Positions 19,137-31,447 of a stretch of DNA of 64,000 nucleotides are shown here, piece by piece; within the stretch, counting starts at the first letter, position 1, and the number at the start of each line of letters is the position of its first letter. Position numbers and translations under genes: made by a program. Source of the stretch: Girardinichthys multiradiatus (taxonomy: Eukaryota > Chordata > Actinopteri > Cyprinodontiformes > Goodeidae); NCBI RefSeq assembly GCF_021462225.1, contig NC_061812.1, positions 51,639,848 to 51,703,847 on the forward strand. The letters run 5' to 3'. The notes under the pieces are model-generated. The model had not been told where the DNA came from. It made no database searches and saw only the letters and a list, made by a program, of their open reading frames with translations.

Positions 19137-19690
19137 GAAAAAATAAAGTATACCCTCTTTTAAACAAGGGTTTTAAAGGACATAATAAAATAATCTGGTC
19201 TTTACCACTTTCTAAAATGTTTGAAATCTGTCCTTAAATGTACAAAACAATACAGATACCATGTTGTTATAATTTTTTTAACTAATATAAAGTCCACCCC
19301 ATGTTTTCGTAGCTTGTTATATCACCAATAACCTAATGTTATAATTTTCATCACTTTAACAATGTTGCCTGAGTTGCCTGAGTTTAGTTCATCGCGGTTT
19401 GCAAACATTTGTTTCTGCATGGCTCTGAAGGTCTGACCACATTTAGCCCATAGATTATTTTTCTTTTTTTAGCTTCAGCTTTTCTTCTGTGTTTTTCTTC
19501 TGTTGTAGATTGCTGCTGTGTTTGGGATCATTATCCTGTGCCATAATCCAATATCAATATGAAGTTAAGTTGCTAGCTCCAACTAAGGTCGTGTGGCTGC
19601 AAAACACAAAAACACAAGCCTAAAGCCTCATCCCTCTGTCCCTATGCTTGACAATTGGCATCCAGAGGAGGGGTCTATTAAATTAACCTC
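19137..19690 (-). mobile_element. Decayed Tc1/mariner-type relic
   Basis: Segments such as ctgttgtagattgctgctgtgtttggg at about 19,500 and the preceding 'gtataccctcttttaaacaagggttttaaagg' region (about 19,148-19,180) resemble the minus strand of a common fish transposon whose transposase speaks of a DDE family. Large parts are missing and no frame survives. The assignment rests on remembered similarity and is tentative. Confidence 0.4.
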
Positions 19691-19729
19691 ACCTCTGGTG
19701 CCTGCTCCCACTTTAAAATGTTAAGTTGG

Positions 19730-20215
19730 ATGTAGACATTGACGGTTCTGGGATGTGCTGGGGTGGCGTTGCCAGGGTCTTTACCTTGCTGTCCCAACTT
19801 GGTGTGTCAGTGTGAGTGTTTTTATGTGTACACATGAGGGTGGGAATGTGTGACTGTGTGCCTGCTTTTTTGTCAGATAGGGTCTTAGGCTGCTCCCTTT
19901 CTTGGATTATTTTAGGCCCCCCATCAAATGTGAGGCTGTCTCCTCCCTCACCACAATTCCCGCCGGTGGCTGTTGTCTCTGCCTGCTGGTGTATTGGGGC
20001 TTCTTGGTGTCGGGGCTAGGTGTTTTGGTATGTGCCAGCTCACTCCTGGTGGCTGCTTGCCACAGCCTGGGCCCCTGGCTCCATCGGGCCTCTGCTGGGG
20101 GGTGATGTGCCCTTGGGTCTCTGGGTCCTCTGCTTTGGGATAGACTGCTGCCAGAGGGGCTTGTGGGCTCGTTGCTGCAGCACCCTGGGACACTGTAGTA
20201 CATAAACCATGTACT
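19730..20215 (-). repeat. GC-rich dispersed repeat, copy 2 (inverted)
   Basis: The stretch with gtgtacacatgagggtggga (19,827-19,846) and the following Gly/Trp-rich translation is the reverse complement of the type found at 17,690-18,240 and 61,540-61,960. It ends near a CA-rich (tgtagtacataaaccatgtactaca) palindrome-like junction at about 20,192-20,217. Confidence 0.65.
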
Positions 20216-20483
20216 ACAGCTGTACATGATTTATTAGTACCATGTACCTTTGGTAACGTTGTTGTTGTTGTTATATATGCGTTTCTGCAGGTGTAGAAGC
20301 AGTCTTCTAGGGCGTTATCTTGTATTCTTTATCCTTCTTTCTCTGTTCAATTTTTTTTCCTTCTCTCTGTTTTACCCTTTTGCCCCCCTCTCTCTTTCTT
20401 GCCCTTTTTTTCCCTCTTTTGTTACCGTCTTCGTGTACATTGCATTTCAAATAATTCCAAAGCAGTTTCTTAAAGTATTTTAA

Positions 20484-22594
20484 TATACAATACTGTGCAA
20501 AGGTTTTAGGCAGGTGTGAAAAAATGCTGTAAATAAAGCAAGGTTTTAATAATTTGGCAATTTTCATTAGTTTTTATTTTTATTTAGTTTTGGCTTCACA
20601 TTTTCAATTCTATTTTAATTTTAATTTGTTTTTAGCATTTGTTTGAGAGTTTAGTTTAGTTTTTAGTTTTTGAAAATGCTTAGTCTCAGTTTAGTTTTTT
20701 TCAATTATAGTTTTAGTCTTTTTTCTGAAATCAAATTCAGGGACATTTCCAGGTCAGAGATTAAAATAAATAAATGAAAACATTGGTGGAGTTACAGTTT
20801 CATTTATTTTAAAATATTTCTTCATAATTAAACAAATATATTAGAACTAATAATTAAACTTATGAAAATCAACTGTAACAGCAGGAAAGTCTATCCACAC
20901 TGTTGTTAGCATTTCCTAAGAGTAATAAAACAAATAAATAGCAGTAGTAATGTCTGTCTTCTTTACTCTCCTACTTTTTCTAACTCATCTGGTCTTTCTC
21001 TGCTCTTAGGTTTTCTCTTCTTTCTCAGTCTTTCTATTTTCCTCCTCTATCCTCTTCTATCAGACGTTCACTATTCTAAAAGAAACATAAAATAATCACA
21101 ATCCTCTCAATACATTCGAGCGTATAACATACTGAAAAGTTACAATTTAACTAATAAAATTGGATTTTTGTTTCAAATACCCTTTAGTAGTTGGATATTT
21201 CTAGATACTAGGATAATCCTTTAAATATTAACTTTTCTTTAATTATTTAACTATTTTCCTCATATGATTAAACACCAAAATTGCCTTATTTAGCAAAAAG
21301 AAAAAAAAAACAAAACTGTTTTTATTTGGAGCTACAGGCTCATATAACAAAACAAATGCACATTTAACCAAGAGATTCTCTTTCCCTTCTCATCATTCTC
21401 AGTTCATGCAGTTCTTGCCTCATTCCTCCTTTCAGTAACTTTCATATGTCCAAACTGAGTGGAAAACACCCCTCAGCCTGAGTTCACAAATCCCTATAAT
21501 AAATTAGCAAAACAACCAATATCTAACTCAGGAAATATAAAGGCCACAAATTCATTCCAAAAATCTTACTTTGAACGAATCCTTGTTGACACTGTGGCTC
21601 CATATTCCCAAATCAGGGAGTTGTGCTCTTGTCTTCCTATTTGCTGTTCTGTTCATGCATAAAAACTTGGTTTATTAGCATTTGTGTCCTCACTTTTAGG
21701 AAAACAAAACACATTCAAGACATTTGTTTTACCATTTTTCTAATGTTGACAACACTAGTAACGTTTTCTTCCGCAAAACAAACCATCACGGCCAGGATCA
21801 GCCCAGTCCAAGGCTGTGCACTCAGCTCTTCTTTTTCTATTTTGTCTGTAACGTTAACAGCAGCGCAACCAGCTACCGTAACAACAGTTGTTGTGCGCAA
21901 CATGCTCACTCGCACTTTCTACGGCCGGCTACCATAGTAAGTCTACACACAACATTTCTCATTCACAAAACGCTAAAATCGGGGACATTTCCGGGGACAG
22001 TTTTAGCCAGGGACAGGTCATCTAAATCCGGGACGTCTGGTCACCCTACACTACAAGACACTTCGTTTTATCTAAAACGCAGTCCTATTCAAAGTAATCC
22101 CAGTTTGGACTCTGGCTCTTTTTCCCAAGTTTTGCTGACATGACGCTAGGTGTGGACGGACCGCTCAAATGACTTGACTGACGTACCTGCCATCTGCTGG
22201 CGTAAAGCGGCACAGCAAGAAAAAAGACAACAACCCGAGACTAGACTTCATACTTATGCATGAGACACACAACATAGTTGCAAAGTCTCGTTTTTATTTT
22301 TATTTCAGTTAACAAAAATGTTTTTTTACTTCTAGTTTTCGTTAGTTTTCGTTGATGATAATAACCTTGAAACAAATAATGCTTTCAAAAATGGAAGTGT
22401 TAATCATTTATTTTCATCAATCAACAAAATGCAGTGAATAAACAAAAGAGAACTCTAAACCAAATCAATATTCGCTCACTTAGCATTTTGTAAATTGATA
22501 AAAATAAACAATCAGCATTTTTATTTCTGAAAGCATTTTTTTGTTTTATAGCATTTTTTCACACCTGTCTAAATCTTTTGCACAGTACTGTATA
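20484..22594. mobile_element. 2.1-kb non-coding element with about 50-bp terminal inverted repeats
   Basis: Bases 20,484-20,533 (beginning tatacaatactgtgcaaagg) match the reverse complement of about 22,545-22,594 with a few differences, and the ends lie at TA dinucleotides as in Tc1/mariner elements. The interior is T-rich with no transposase frame. A middle part (about 20,550-22,365) looks like a separate inserted segment, which includes a gggacgtctggtcaccct motif (about 22,031-22,048) seen at ends of other fish transposons. Confidence 0.65.
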
Positions 22595-25144
22595 TCAAAC
22601 TGAGAATTATAGCGTTAGCCATAATGCTTCACTCATGAAAGTAAATCTGTTAGGCTTCTTTTTGGCACTGACACAACAATGCTGAGTGCTACTCTGACAG
22701 ACAAGACACATAAAAAAATAAACGCAAAAAAAAAAGACAAGCCTAAGTCTCACCCCCCTGTCCCTATGCTTGTATGTCACCAGAGAGGTAATCAGACGTC
22801 CAGATCTGGTTCTGTCCTTTCTTGCATTTTTGATCCTGTGACTTACCTCCGCTTTTGTGCTCCTTCCTTGAGTGAACGTCCCTTGCAGAGTCAATCTGGT
22901 TTCCCCAGCCTCTGTGGTCCTGGAACAAGCTCGCATTCAACCTAGAACACTTCACTGTATTTGCTGGACCGAGAGCCTCCTTCCACTTCCTGGAACAGGC
23001 TGCATGAGAGGAGCACTTACCTCATCTTCTGTGACTGCATCTGACATTCACCTGCCTGTCACCCTTGAACTGCATACCCTCTAGCTGAATATACAAAGAG
23101 AGAGACTTAACAACTGCAAAGCAACCTTCCCTGCCAATCCCGGGCTCCCGTGGCATTACTCGCCTTCTCCTCCGGAAACATCTACCCAGCATACAGTAGA
23201 CAAATCCTTCTCATATCCATTATTCTGTTTCTCCTCCGGACTGTCTCACACACATTATTTTCTTCCACTGTAAGCTGCCCTGCAGGTTTCGGACCACAAG
23301 ATTTCGAACTTGATTTAAGATTTTTATTTGGTTTGATTTACTTCATACTTCACTTTTGTTTATTGCTTAAATAAGCACTGACCAGAAGGAATTTAAGGAT
23401 GATGAAGAAAAAAAATCACAGCTCATCTATTGGCAGGACTGAAAATTTAAATGTATGTCCTTCTGCCAAATATTACAGTAACTGGATGTAGAGAGGTGTG
23501 GTGGAATCCGTAGATAAGACTGATTGGTTTCCAGGGAGATGGACAATGGAGTCTGAGAGGTCAGACCTCAGCCCCTTCTTCATAGAAATAAAACATTACT
23601 TAATGTCTGCCCCGGGTAACTCTTCTTCTCAGCTGGTTAACCAGTACAGTCATCCAGATAAATGTTGACATCAACAACTTTATCATATGAAGCTCAGAAC
23701 CTGGATCAACTCAAGCATCTATCAATTTGGGTCAACTTGTCCCATGCACAATGCAGCCAGTTGCAGTGTTTCCCTCCGAGAACAACACTCATCTCAATGC
23801 AGCTCTTCACCCCCCCCCTCACAAGACAGAATTTTTTCCACCTTTACATATCCAAATACAGCATAAAATCCCAGTTGCATTGTTTAGTCTTTGGGCATCT
23901 AATAAGGCTTTCAGCTCATGAGTCCATTACTCACTTTCAAATTCATGGATTGTATTTCTTTGTTTGGACCCTACCTGAGGCAATTTTGCAACTTGCATTC
24001 TGTGGAAGCACTCAGTTATAGGCAAGCAGAGCCAGATAAAATCACTTTAATGCTGTAGGTGCTGGAATGAAAGGAAATGTTTATATTGAAACTGAAAGGG
24101 GATGCCAACATTACCAGTAGAGTAGATTTTTTCCAAGTATTCCTTTAGTTTACTTAAAGTGGCGAGCCTGAGAACCATCCTCAACAGGATCTTATTGTTA
24201 GACCAAGTCAGTAGCATTATAAGCTCAGCAAAAAAAAAAACATTCAAATTTATCTGAAGCCAATACAAGCTTCAGCAGTCTGAGTTAAATAAAGTGTGTA
24301 TCCTTCAAACCTTTTCCTAATGTCTCCAACCCAGCTGAACATTTGCATACTTATTTCAATAACTTATTTTTATCACTTAACAATCTACCACCTATATCTT
24401 ACAGAAATTTCACTTTAAATGGCGGTAACTTGCATATATATTCCAAATGATGATTAGTCTATCAAACTGGACTAAAAAAACAAATGTATAGTGACGGTCA
24501 CACTGTACACACCACAGTTAAAACTTCACATATTTGGGAATAAAAAGAGCATGGAAACCATAAAACTTTGTCTACATTTAATGTGACACATAACCCATAT
24601 GACCCTAGCCTAACACTAACCGAAAACTAAAGAAACAAATAAAAAATAAAAAATAAAACAATGTGTAATAAACTGGTTGCATACTTTACGTGCTTATACC
24701 TTTAAACAAATGCTTCATTAAAAGAAACTTTGAATGCAAACAAAGCATTCAACGTCAGGGCCTGTCCGTATTGACAAGAATTCTCAGAGTCCTTTCAGAA
24801 AGCTCCTATCTTAACCTAAAAATTCCTGGCAAGGAGTCTTAGCTTAAGAGTGATTCGGTTTGCTGCTGAAAGCGACTTTGAGCGAGGAGATGACAGAAAT
24901 TCCTATCTTAGTTAGGAGGTGTGGTTTACTCTGTTGCTAGGTGTGACTTCTAAAAGCTGTTATTGATTGTTATAAAAAAATGTGCTCGTAGAAATCAGTG
25001 GAGGCATATTAACTGATTCTAGAATTTAGACTGGATTAAGAAAGGTGTAAATCCTGATGATGAAACTTAGCAAAATTAAATTATTGTCACACAGTATCAA
25101 AATGTTTGAAAGTACCTTATTTACATGCTAATCATTATTTTGAT
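22595..25144. other. AT-rich spacer without recognised genes
   Basis: Only short frames are present. The part at 22,740-23,380 is pyrimidine-rich and could be an old LTR or repeat, but I see no clear termini. The stretch 24,770-24,970 has paired segments (agctcctatcttaacc / cctatcttagttaggag) suggesting a small palindromic MITE. Confidence 0.4.
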
Positions 25145-25494
25145 TTGCGTATTATGTTTACTCACATGGTGGAGGGGTTTGAGTGCTCGAAAGATCCTAG
25201 AGGCTATGTTGTCTGGGGCTTAAATGCCCCTGGTAGGCTCTGCCATGGCAAAAAGGCTCTATGTGAGGGGTCAGACAAAGAGCGGTTCAAGACACCTTTA
25301 TGAGGACCACTAAATCGAGGCACAAAAAGTTAGCCCGGTACGGCGAAGCCAGAGTCCCACCCTGGAGCCAACCCCAGTAGGCCCACTACCTGCGGGGGGA
25401 ACCATGAGGGACCAGTGCAAAGAGGATTGGGCGGGAGACGAAGGTGGAGAACTCGGCGGCCCGATCCCCAGATGCTTAGGCTAACTCTAGGGAT

Positions 25495-26154
25495 GTGGAA
25501 TGTCACCTCGCTGGGGGGAAGGAGCCTGAGCTTGTGTGGGAGGTTGAGAGATATCGAGTAGAAATAGTCGGGCTTATCTCCATGCATAGCTCTGGAGTGG
25601 CCCACGGGGAGAGGTGGCGGGCTGGGGTGGGTTTGCTTGTTGCCCCCCAGCTCAGCCGTCTCATGTTGCGGTTTACCCTAGTGGATGAGAGGGTCGCATC
25701 CCTGTGCCTTCAGGTTGGGGACAGGTCTCTGACTGTCGTTTCGGCCTACGGTGACAGTGACACCTGGAGAGGCGTGCTCAGGAGGAATGGCCTCCCCGAT
25801 CTGAATTCGAGTGGTGCTTCATTATTGGACTTCTGTGCTAGTCATGGATTTTCCATAATGAACACCATGTTCAAGCATAAGGGTGTCCATCAGTACACTT
25901 GGCAACGGCACACCCTAGGCAGGAGGTCGATGATCGACTTTGTTGTCGTGTCGTCAGACCTTCGGCCGCATGTTTTGGACACTCGGGTGAAGAGAGGGGC
26001 TGAGTTGTCCACTGATCACCACATGGTGGTGAGTTGGATCCGCTGGAAGAGGAGAAAGCCAGACTTGGCAGGCCATAGTGAGAGTGTGCTGGGAACATCT
26101 GGCAGAGCCCTCGGCCAGGGATGTATTCAACTCCCACCTCCGGGAGATCTTTGA
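25495..26154 (+). pseudogene. Rex3 copy 1 endonuclease fragment
   Basis: The 219-residue frame reads [18 protein letters not shown], then [11 protein letters not shown], and resumes with [17 protein letters not shown] and [18 protein letters not shown] with the TDHHMVVS metal-site motif. The loop with the GDFNANVG catalytic block is deleted, so the nuclease is dead. The C-terminal 30 residues are out of frame. Confidence 0.85.
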
Positions 26155-26213
26155 GAAGATTCCGGGGGATGTTGGAGACATAGAGTCTGAGTGGACCGTG
26201 TTTTCCACATCTA

Positions 26214-26580
26214 TTGTCGATGCTGCTGCCCGTAGCTGCGGCGAACCCGGTGGTGGACACCGGCAGTAAGGGATGCTGTCAAGCTGAAGAAGGAGTCCTA
26301 TGGCTGTGGTTGGCTTGTGGGACTCCTGAGGTGGCTGACGGCTACTATGAGGCCAAGCGTGCCACAGCCCGGGCAGTGGCAGAGGCAAAAAATCGGGCCT
26401 GGGAGGAGTTTGGTGAGGCCATGGAGAAAAACTACCGGTTGGCCTCGAAGCAATTCTGGCAAACCGTCTGGCGCCTCAAGAGGGGAAAGCAGTGCTTCGC
26501 CAACACTGTTTACAGTGGTGGTAGGAGGCTGCTGACCTCGACTGGGGACATTATCGGGCGGTGGAAGGAGTACTTCGAGA
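26214..26580 (+). pseudogene. Rex3 copy 1 endonuclease-RT linker
   Basis: ATARAVAEAKNRAWEEFGEA and the following KNYRLASKQFWQTVWRLKRG are the linker that precedes the RT in this family, as in copy 2 at 31,717. The frame runs into the inserted element after ‘KEYFEN’. Confidence 0.8.
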
Positions 26581-27246
26581 ATCAATTCAATTCAATTTAA
26601 AGATACTTTATTGATCCCCGAAGGGAAATTAGAATTCCAGTACAACCCATCCAAACAGACATCATGACACAAGACAAGGGGGGGACGGGTCACCAAGGCT
26701 TTGCTGACCACTCACAGGCGCTGCCCTTGCTAGATGAGAAAAGAGGCCCCATTAGGAAAGTAGAGGGAAAAAAATCATATTTCACACTTTATCCTTAGCA
26801 GGATACAGTTTGAGATTGCAAAAAACCTCAGCACAAAGAGCAACAAGTTGACAAAACAACATCATGCCGGTGGAACGGTGAAGGTGGTGTGAGGGGGTGC
26901 ATATGTTTATCTTGAGCATGTGTGTTTGTGTGCAAGTGAGTGTGTGCAAGTAAGTCCATGAAGCACTGTCACGGAGGCCATTGTCCTTGATGGTTCGTTG
27001 GAATGTTCATCAACTGGCCACAAAGTTCTGAGCAGGTCCACAGATGTCCTCAGGGAAGGGAGGGGGCAGAGGGAGCAGAGCGTCATGTTTACATAACTTC
27101 CAGGAGAAGTTGAAGATAGCCAGCCATCAAGGCCGTGCAGGGGAGCCAGATTCAGAAAAACAATAATTATTTGGGTTAGGCAGACTCTTAATTTTCCGTC
27201 AGCCTTGAGAGTGTTGTGGAATTTTCTTATCAAAGTGGGTAGAAGT

Positions 27247-27636
27247 TGACTCATAACAAGAGAAAATCCGGACTTTGTCTTTATAAGTTTTATTCAAAGG
27301 CATTCAGCGTTTGAATGACTCTGTCACCGAGCAAGTCAGTTGAGCAGAGCCCCAATCAACATTTACACACAGTATTTATACCAGAACATGACAGTGTTAT
27401 CTCAACTTCAAAGAGTCTGTGTTTAATGACCCCAGACCCTTCTCGGGTTCAGAGGTGACAAAGTTATCTAGGAACCCATCTGTCCTTCCCAACACATCAT
27501 CCTAACAGTGGGTTTTAAACATTAAACTTCTGATAATGGCTTTTACAACTTCCTTCACTAACACAGATGTTCAGAGGAGTGAGGTAACCCAAAGGTCATA
27601 CACTGTGGAATGCTTACTGCAAGAATTTCCATCACA
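27247..27636 (-). repeat. Putative solo LTR, 390 bp (family LTR2)
   Basis: On the minus strand it starts TGTGATGGAAATT, has TATAAATA near 27,380 and AATAAAAC near 27,290, and ends GAGTCA, the layout of a retroviral LTR. About 280 bp of its U3 side match 40,437-40,713 inside ERV-C. No clean target duplication is visible. Confidence 0.55.
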
Positions 27637-27961
27637 AGAGTCTCGCTGGTGCTTCTCAAAGGCAAATTCCTGGTCTTTCGCCAGATCCGAGCGAACAACT
27701 TTCTCCAAGATTTATCCCATTTCACCCCTGAGTCCAGGAACCGCAACCAGCCTGCAATTCTGTGTAAGAATCACATCCAGTCTGCGATTCAGCTCATGTA
27801 ACATCTCAGTCTGAGTGCTGACCACCCTGAAGATCCCATCACACATGCCAGGCAGCCTTACAATTGCCAGAACAGCTGCTGACATTCTCCGAATTTCTCA
27901 ATATGCCAGGTTACCGCTGACTCCAAAAAGCAGAAATCCTGATATCAAACATCCAATTATA

Positions 27962-29575
27962 TACAGGTCCTTCTCAAAATATTAGCATATTGTGATGAAG
28001 TTCATTATTTTCCATAATGTAATGATGAAAATTTAACATTCATATATTTTAGATTCATTGCACACTAACTGAAATATTTCAGGTCTTTTATTGTCTTAAT
28101 ACGGATGATTTTGGCATACAGCTCATAAAAACCCAAAATTCCTATCTCACAAAATTAGCATATTTCATCCGACCAATAAAAGAAAAGTGTTTTTAATACA
28201 AAAAACGTCAACCTTCAAATAATCATGTACAGTTATGCACTCAATACTTGGTCGGGAATCCTTTGGCAGAAATGACTGCTTCAATGCGGCGTGGCATGGA
28301 GGCAATCAGCCTGTGGCACTGCTGAGATCTTATGGAGGCCCAGGATGCTTCGATAGCGGCCTTTAGCTCATCCAGAGTGTTGGGTCTTGAGTCTCTCAAC
28401 GTTCTCTTCACAATATCCCACAGATTCTCTATGGGGTTCAGGTCAGGAGAGTTGGCAGGCCAATTGAGCACAGTGATACCATGGTCAGTAAACCATTTAC
28501 CAGTGGTTTTGGCACTGTGAGCAGGTGCCAGGTCGTGCTGAAAAATGAAATCTTCATCTCCATAAAGCTTTTCAGCAGATGGAAGCATGAAGTGCTCCAA
28601 AATCTCCTGATAGCTAGCTGCATTGACCCTGCCCTTGATAAAACACAGTGGACCAACACCAGTAGCTGACACGGCACCCCAGACCATCACTGACTGTGGG
28701 TACTTGACACTGGACCTCTGGCATTTTGGCATTTCCTTCTCCCCAGTCTTCCTCCAGACTCTGGCACCTTGATTTCCGAATGACATGCAGAATTTGCTTT
28801 CACCCGAAAAAAGTACTTTGGACCACTGAGCAACAGTCCAGTGCTGCTTCTCTGTAGCCCAGGTCAGGCGCTTCTGCCACTGTTTCTGGTTCAAAAGTGG
28901 CTTGACCTGGGGAATGCGGCACCTGTAGCCCATTTCCTACACACGTCTGTGCACGGTGGCTCTGGATGTTTCTACTCCAGACTCAGTCCACTGCTTCCGC
29001 AGGTCCCCCGAGGTCTGGAATCTTCCCTTCTCCACAATCTTCCTCAGGGTCCGGTAACCTCTTCTCGTTGTGCAGCGTTTTCTGCCACACTTTTTCCTTC
29101 CCACAGACTTCCCACTGAGTTGCCTTGATGCAGCAATCTGGGAACAGCCTATTTGTTCAGAAATTTCTTTCTGTGTCTTACCCTCTTGCTTGAGGGTGTC
29201 AATAGTGGCCTTCTGGACAGCAGTCCGGTCGGCAGTCTTACCCATGATTGGGGTTTTGAGTGATGAACCAGGCTGGGAGTTTTAAAGGCCTCAGGAATCT
29301 TTTGCAGGTGTTTAGAGTTAACTCGTTGATTCAGATGATTAGGTTCATAGCTCGTTTAGAGACCCTTTTAATGATATGCTAATTTTGTGAGATAGGAATT
29401 TTGGGTTTTCATCAGCTGTATGCCAAAATCATCCGTATTAAGACAATAAAAGACCTGAAATATTTCAGTTAGTGTGCAATGAATCTAAAATATATGAATG
29501 TTAAATTTTCATCATTACATTATAGAAAATAATGAACTTTATCACAATATGCTAATATTTTGAGAAGGACCTGTA
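27962..29575 (-). mobile_element. Tc1 transposon copy A, 1,614 bp
   Basis: It begins and ends with inverted terminal sequences (tacaggtccttctcaaaat) flanked by TA. The length is identical to copy C (54,917-56,530). It encodes a DD34E transposase with disabling changes. Confidence 0.95.
28241..29245 (-). pseudogene. Tc1 transposase, copy A (nonsense plus lost catalytic Asp)
   Basis: The reading is that of copy C, with a paired helix-turn-helix DNA-binding region in the first 110 residues and a DDE core. Two lesions are visible: an in-frame stop at 28,939-28,937 (CAG to TAG, residue 103), and Gly instead of the first catalytic Asp (LFSGESKF; codon 28,804-28,802, residue 148 of the full protein). 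The second Asp (FQHDLAPAHS) and the Glu (NPIENLWD) remain. It retains the C-terminal residues that copy C has lost. Confidence 0.95.
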
Positions 29576-29879
29576 CACATCTTCCACATCCTTGACTGAC
29601 ATTATCGACAGACACACAACCTCCACTTCTGCCAGGAGTCCATTGTGTATCCGGAGAAAAATGTCCAGTCCGGACAAGTTGGGCTCTCCTTCACCCTGTC
29701 TTCTCCTCGAGAAAATTTGATCAATTGCATTGAGAGACCAGCTGACCAAATCCATAACTAAGAATTTGGAAGATATGCAAGAAGAGGCTCCAAAGACAAG
29801 ACACAGAGCTGAAGCAGGGCAGATATGGGAGGGGGTGGGAGACAGAGAAAAAGCGTCCTCCTCCACCGAGAGCAGAAAG
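29576..29879 (-). other. Remainder of the minus-strand element to the right of Tc1 copy A
   Basis: On the minus strand an open stretch (MDLVSWSLNAIDQIFSRRR and neighbours) runs towards the Tc1 insertion. I do not recognise the protein. Confidence 0.4.
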
Positions 29880-30030
29880 AAATCCTCAATCCTGCCATCA
29901 CACATTCCCTGGTGGAAGCAGAGACTGGGGACTCGGGGTTAGACTCTTTCATCACCCAGGCTGAAGTCACCGAGGTGGTTAAAAAGCTCAGCGGTGGCAG
30001 GATGAGATCCACCCAGAGTGCCTTAGGGGT
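29880..30030 (+). pseudogene. Rex3 copy 1, continuation after the insertion
   Basis: The words NPAITHSLVEAETGDSGLDS and FITQAEVTEVVKKLSGG match copy 2 at 31,995-32,105. The sequence then jumps after a short deletion and leaves the family near 30,030. Confidence 0.82.
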
Positions 30031-30039
30031 TACCCATTG

Positions 30040-30694
30040 TTACCCATAGTTGAGGTGGGAGATAAATCAACTGTATCAAGAAAGTTGTGAGTCAAAGGAG
30101 GATGGAGTTTCTGTTTGGTTTTGGACATGAGTGGAGAATGCTGAGCTTGCTACTGAATAGAACCAGTTAAGGAATGTGTTCAGTTCATTGGCTCTGTCTA
30201 GACTTCCATCTTTCTAATCTTCCGTCTGCACAAGGCATGTGATCTTTATCCCTGACCACACATCTCTTATATTGTTCTGCTGGTGGTAGTTATTCAGCTT
30301 CTTCATGTATATCTCCTTGCTGTCTCTAATCTTGACATTAATTGCTTTTGTATAATCCTCAATAAGTTGTTTGTCTTCCTCAATGTAGGTTATGTTTGCT
30401 TCACCTTCAGGTCACTGATGATCAAGGATTTGTTAGTTTGAAAGCCTCTCACTGTTCTGTTGGAGATGGTGTTGTCCACAAAGAAGTTTATATAATTGGT
30501 CATACACTCAGTCATAGCATTTGTATCTTCTCCATGTGGATGGCACAGTGCATCCCAGTCGGTAACCTTCAAACAGCCCTTTTAGGGTTTCTTCAGCTTC
30601 CTCTGACTTCTTACAGTTAATTTTATAATTGGCTGACTGTGAAGAAGGGGTTTACATATCTAGCAGAGAAAAATGATTTGCCAAGAGGAGTTCT
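30040..30694 (-). pseudogene. Minus-strand LINE (L2/CR1 type), piece downstream of endonuclease
   Basis: On the minus strand near 30,572-30,400 it reads TDWDALCHPHGEDTNAMTEC followed by NYINFFVDNTISNRTVRGF, a block between endonuclease and RT in a common fish LINE. The upstream endonuclease part of the same LINE lies beyond Rex3 copy 2 at 33,618-33,990. Rex3 copy 2 therefore inserted into this LINE. Confidence 0.65.
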
Positions 30695-30697
30695 TGC

Positions 30698-31447
30698 TTG
30701 ACGTGGAATGTCACCTCGCTCGGGGGGAAGGAGCCTGAGCTTGTGCGGGAGGTTGAGAGATATCGACTAGAAATAGTCGGGCTCGCCTCCACGCACACCG
30801 TGGGCTCTGGAACCCATCTCCTTGAGAGGGGTTGGACTCTCTTCTACTCTGGAGTGGCCCACGGGGAGAGGCGGCGGGATGGTGTGGGTTTGCTTGTTGC
30901 CCCCCAGCTCAGCCGTCTCGTTTTGGGGTTTACCCCAGTGGATGAGAGGGTCGTATCCCTGCGCCTTCGGGTTGGGGATAGGTCTCTGACTGTCGTCTCG
31001 GCCTACGGGCCGAGCGTTAGTGCGGAGTACCCGGCCTTCTTGGTGTCCCTGTCAGGGGTGCTGGTTAGTGCCCCTCCCGGGGACTCCATTATTCTGCTGG
31101 GGGACTTCAACGCCAACGTGGGAAACGACAGTGACACCTGGAGAGGCGTGATTGGGAGGAATGGCCTCCCTGATCTGAATCCAAGTGGTGTTTTGTTATT
31201 GGACTTCTGTGCTAGTCACGGATTGTCCATAATGAACACCATGTTCAAACATAAGGGTGTCCATCAGTGCACTTGGCACCAGGACACCCCAGGCAGGAGG
31301 TTGATGATTGACTTTGTTGTTGTATCATCAAACCTTCGGCCGCATGTTTTGGACACAGAGGGGCTGTACACTGATCACCACCTGGTGGTGAGTTGGACCG
31401 CTGGAGGAGGAGAAAGCCGGACAGACATGGCAGACCAAAGCGCATAG
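30698..31447 (+). pseudogene. Rex3 copy 2 endonuclease
   Basis: This is a well kept AP-type nuclease: [54 protein letters not shown], then the catalytic [13 protein letters not shown] and the C-terminal TDHHLVVSW with the catalytic histidine. A few residues before TDHH are missing ([10 protein letters not shown]; copy 1 has a longer version). After residue 228 the frame shifts. The start is not a native one; the element is 5'-truncated. Confidence 0.9.

Larger units (their letters stand above)
25145..26580 (+). mobile_element. Rex3-type (RTE) LINE, copy 1, 5' part
   Basis: It begins with the non-coding leader of the family (gtggaggggtttgagtgctc) and contains the start of an RTE endonuclease-RT protein. 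Compared with copy 2 at 30,695 it lacks about 120 bp in the endonuclease region (joined within [13 protein letters not shown] at about 25,750). It is cut at 26,580 (gtacttcgaga) by another element, and its next segment continues at 29,880. Confidence 0.85.
26581..29879 (-). mobile_element. Minus-strand retroelement inserted in Rex3 copy 1, itself interrupted
   Basis: The Rex3 reading stops at 26,580 and resumes at about 29,880. The left end read on the minus strand gives gatcaataaagtatcttt followed by GAATT repeats, a 3' tail with AATAAA found on other fish LINE/SINE elements and again at 42,906-42,965. Inside are an LTR-like segment (27,247-27,636) and Tc1 copy A (27,962-29,575), so about 1.3 kb belongs to the element itself. 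Its minus-strand frames (for example MCDGIFRVVSTQTEMLHEL near 27,820) are not recognised. Confidence 0.6.

Noticed and set aside
22740..23380. Old LTR in the pyrimidine-rich stretch
   Set aside because: Composition is suggestive, but neither TG/CA ends nor flanking duplications were found.
24770..24970. Harbinger-type MITE
   Set aside because: Some palindromic segments are present, but no clear termini or target duplication could be defined by eye.
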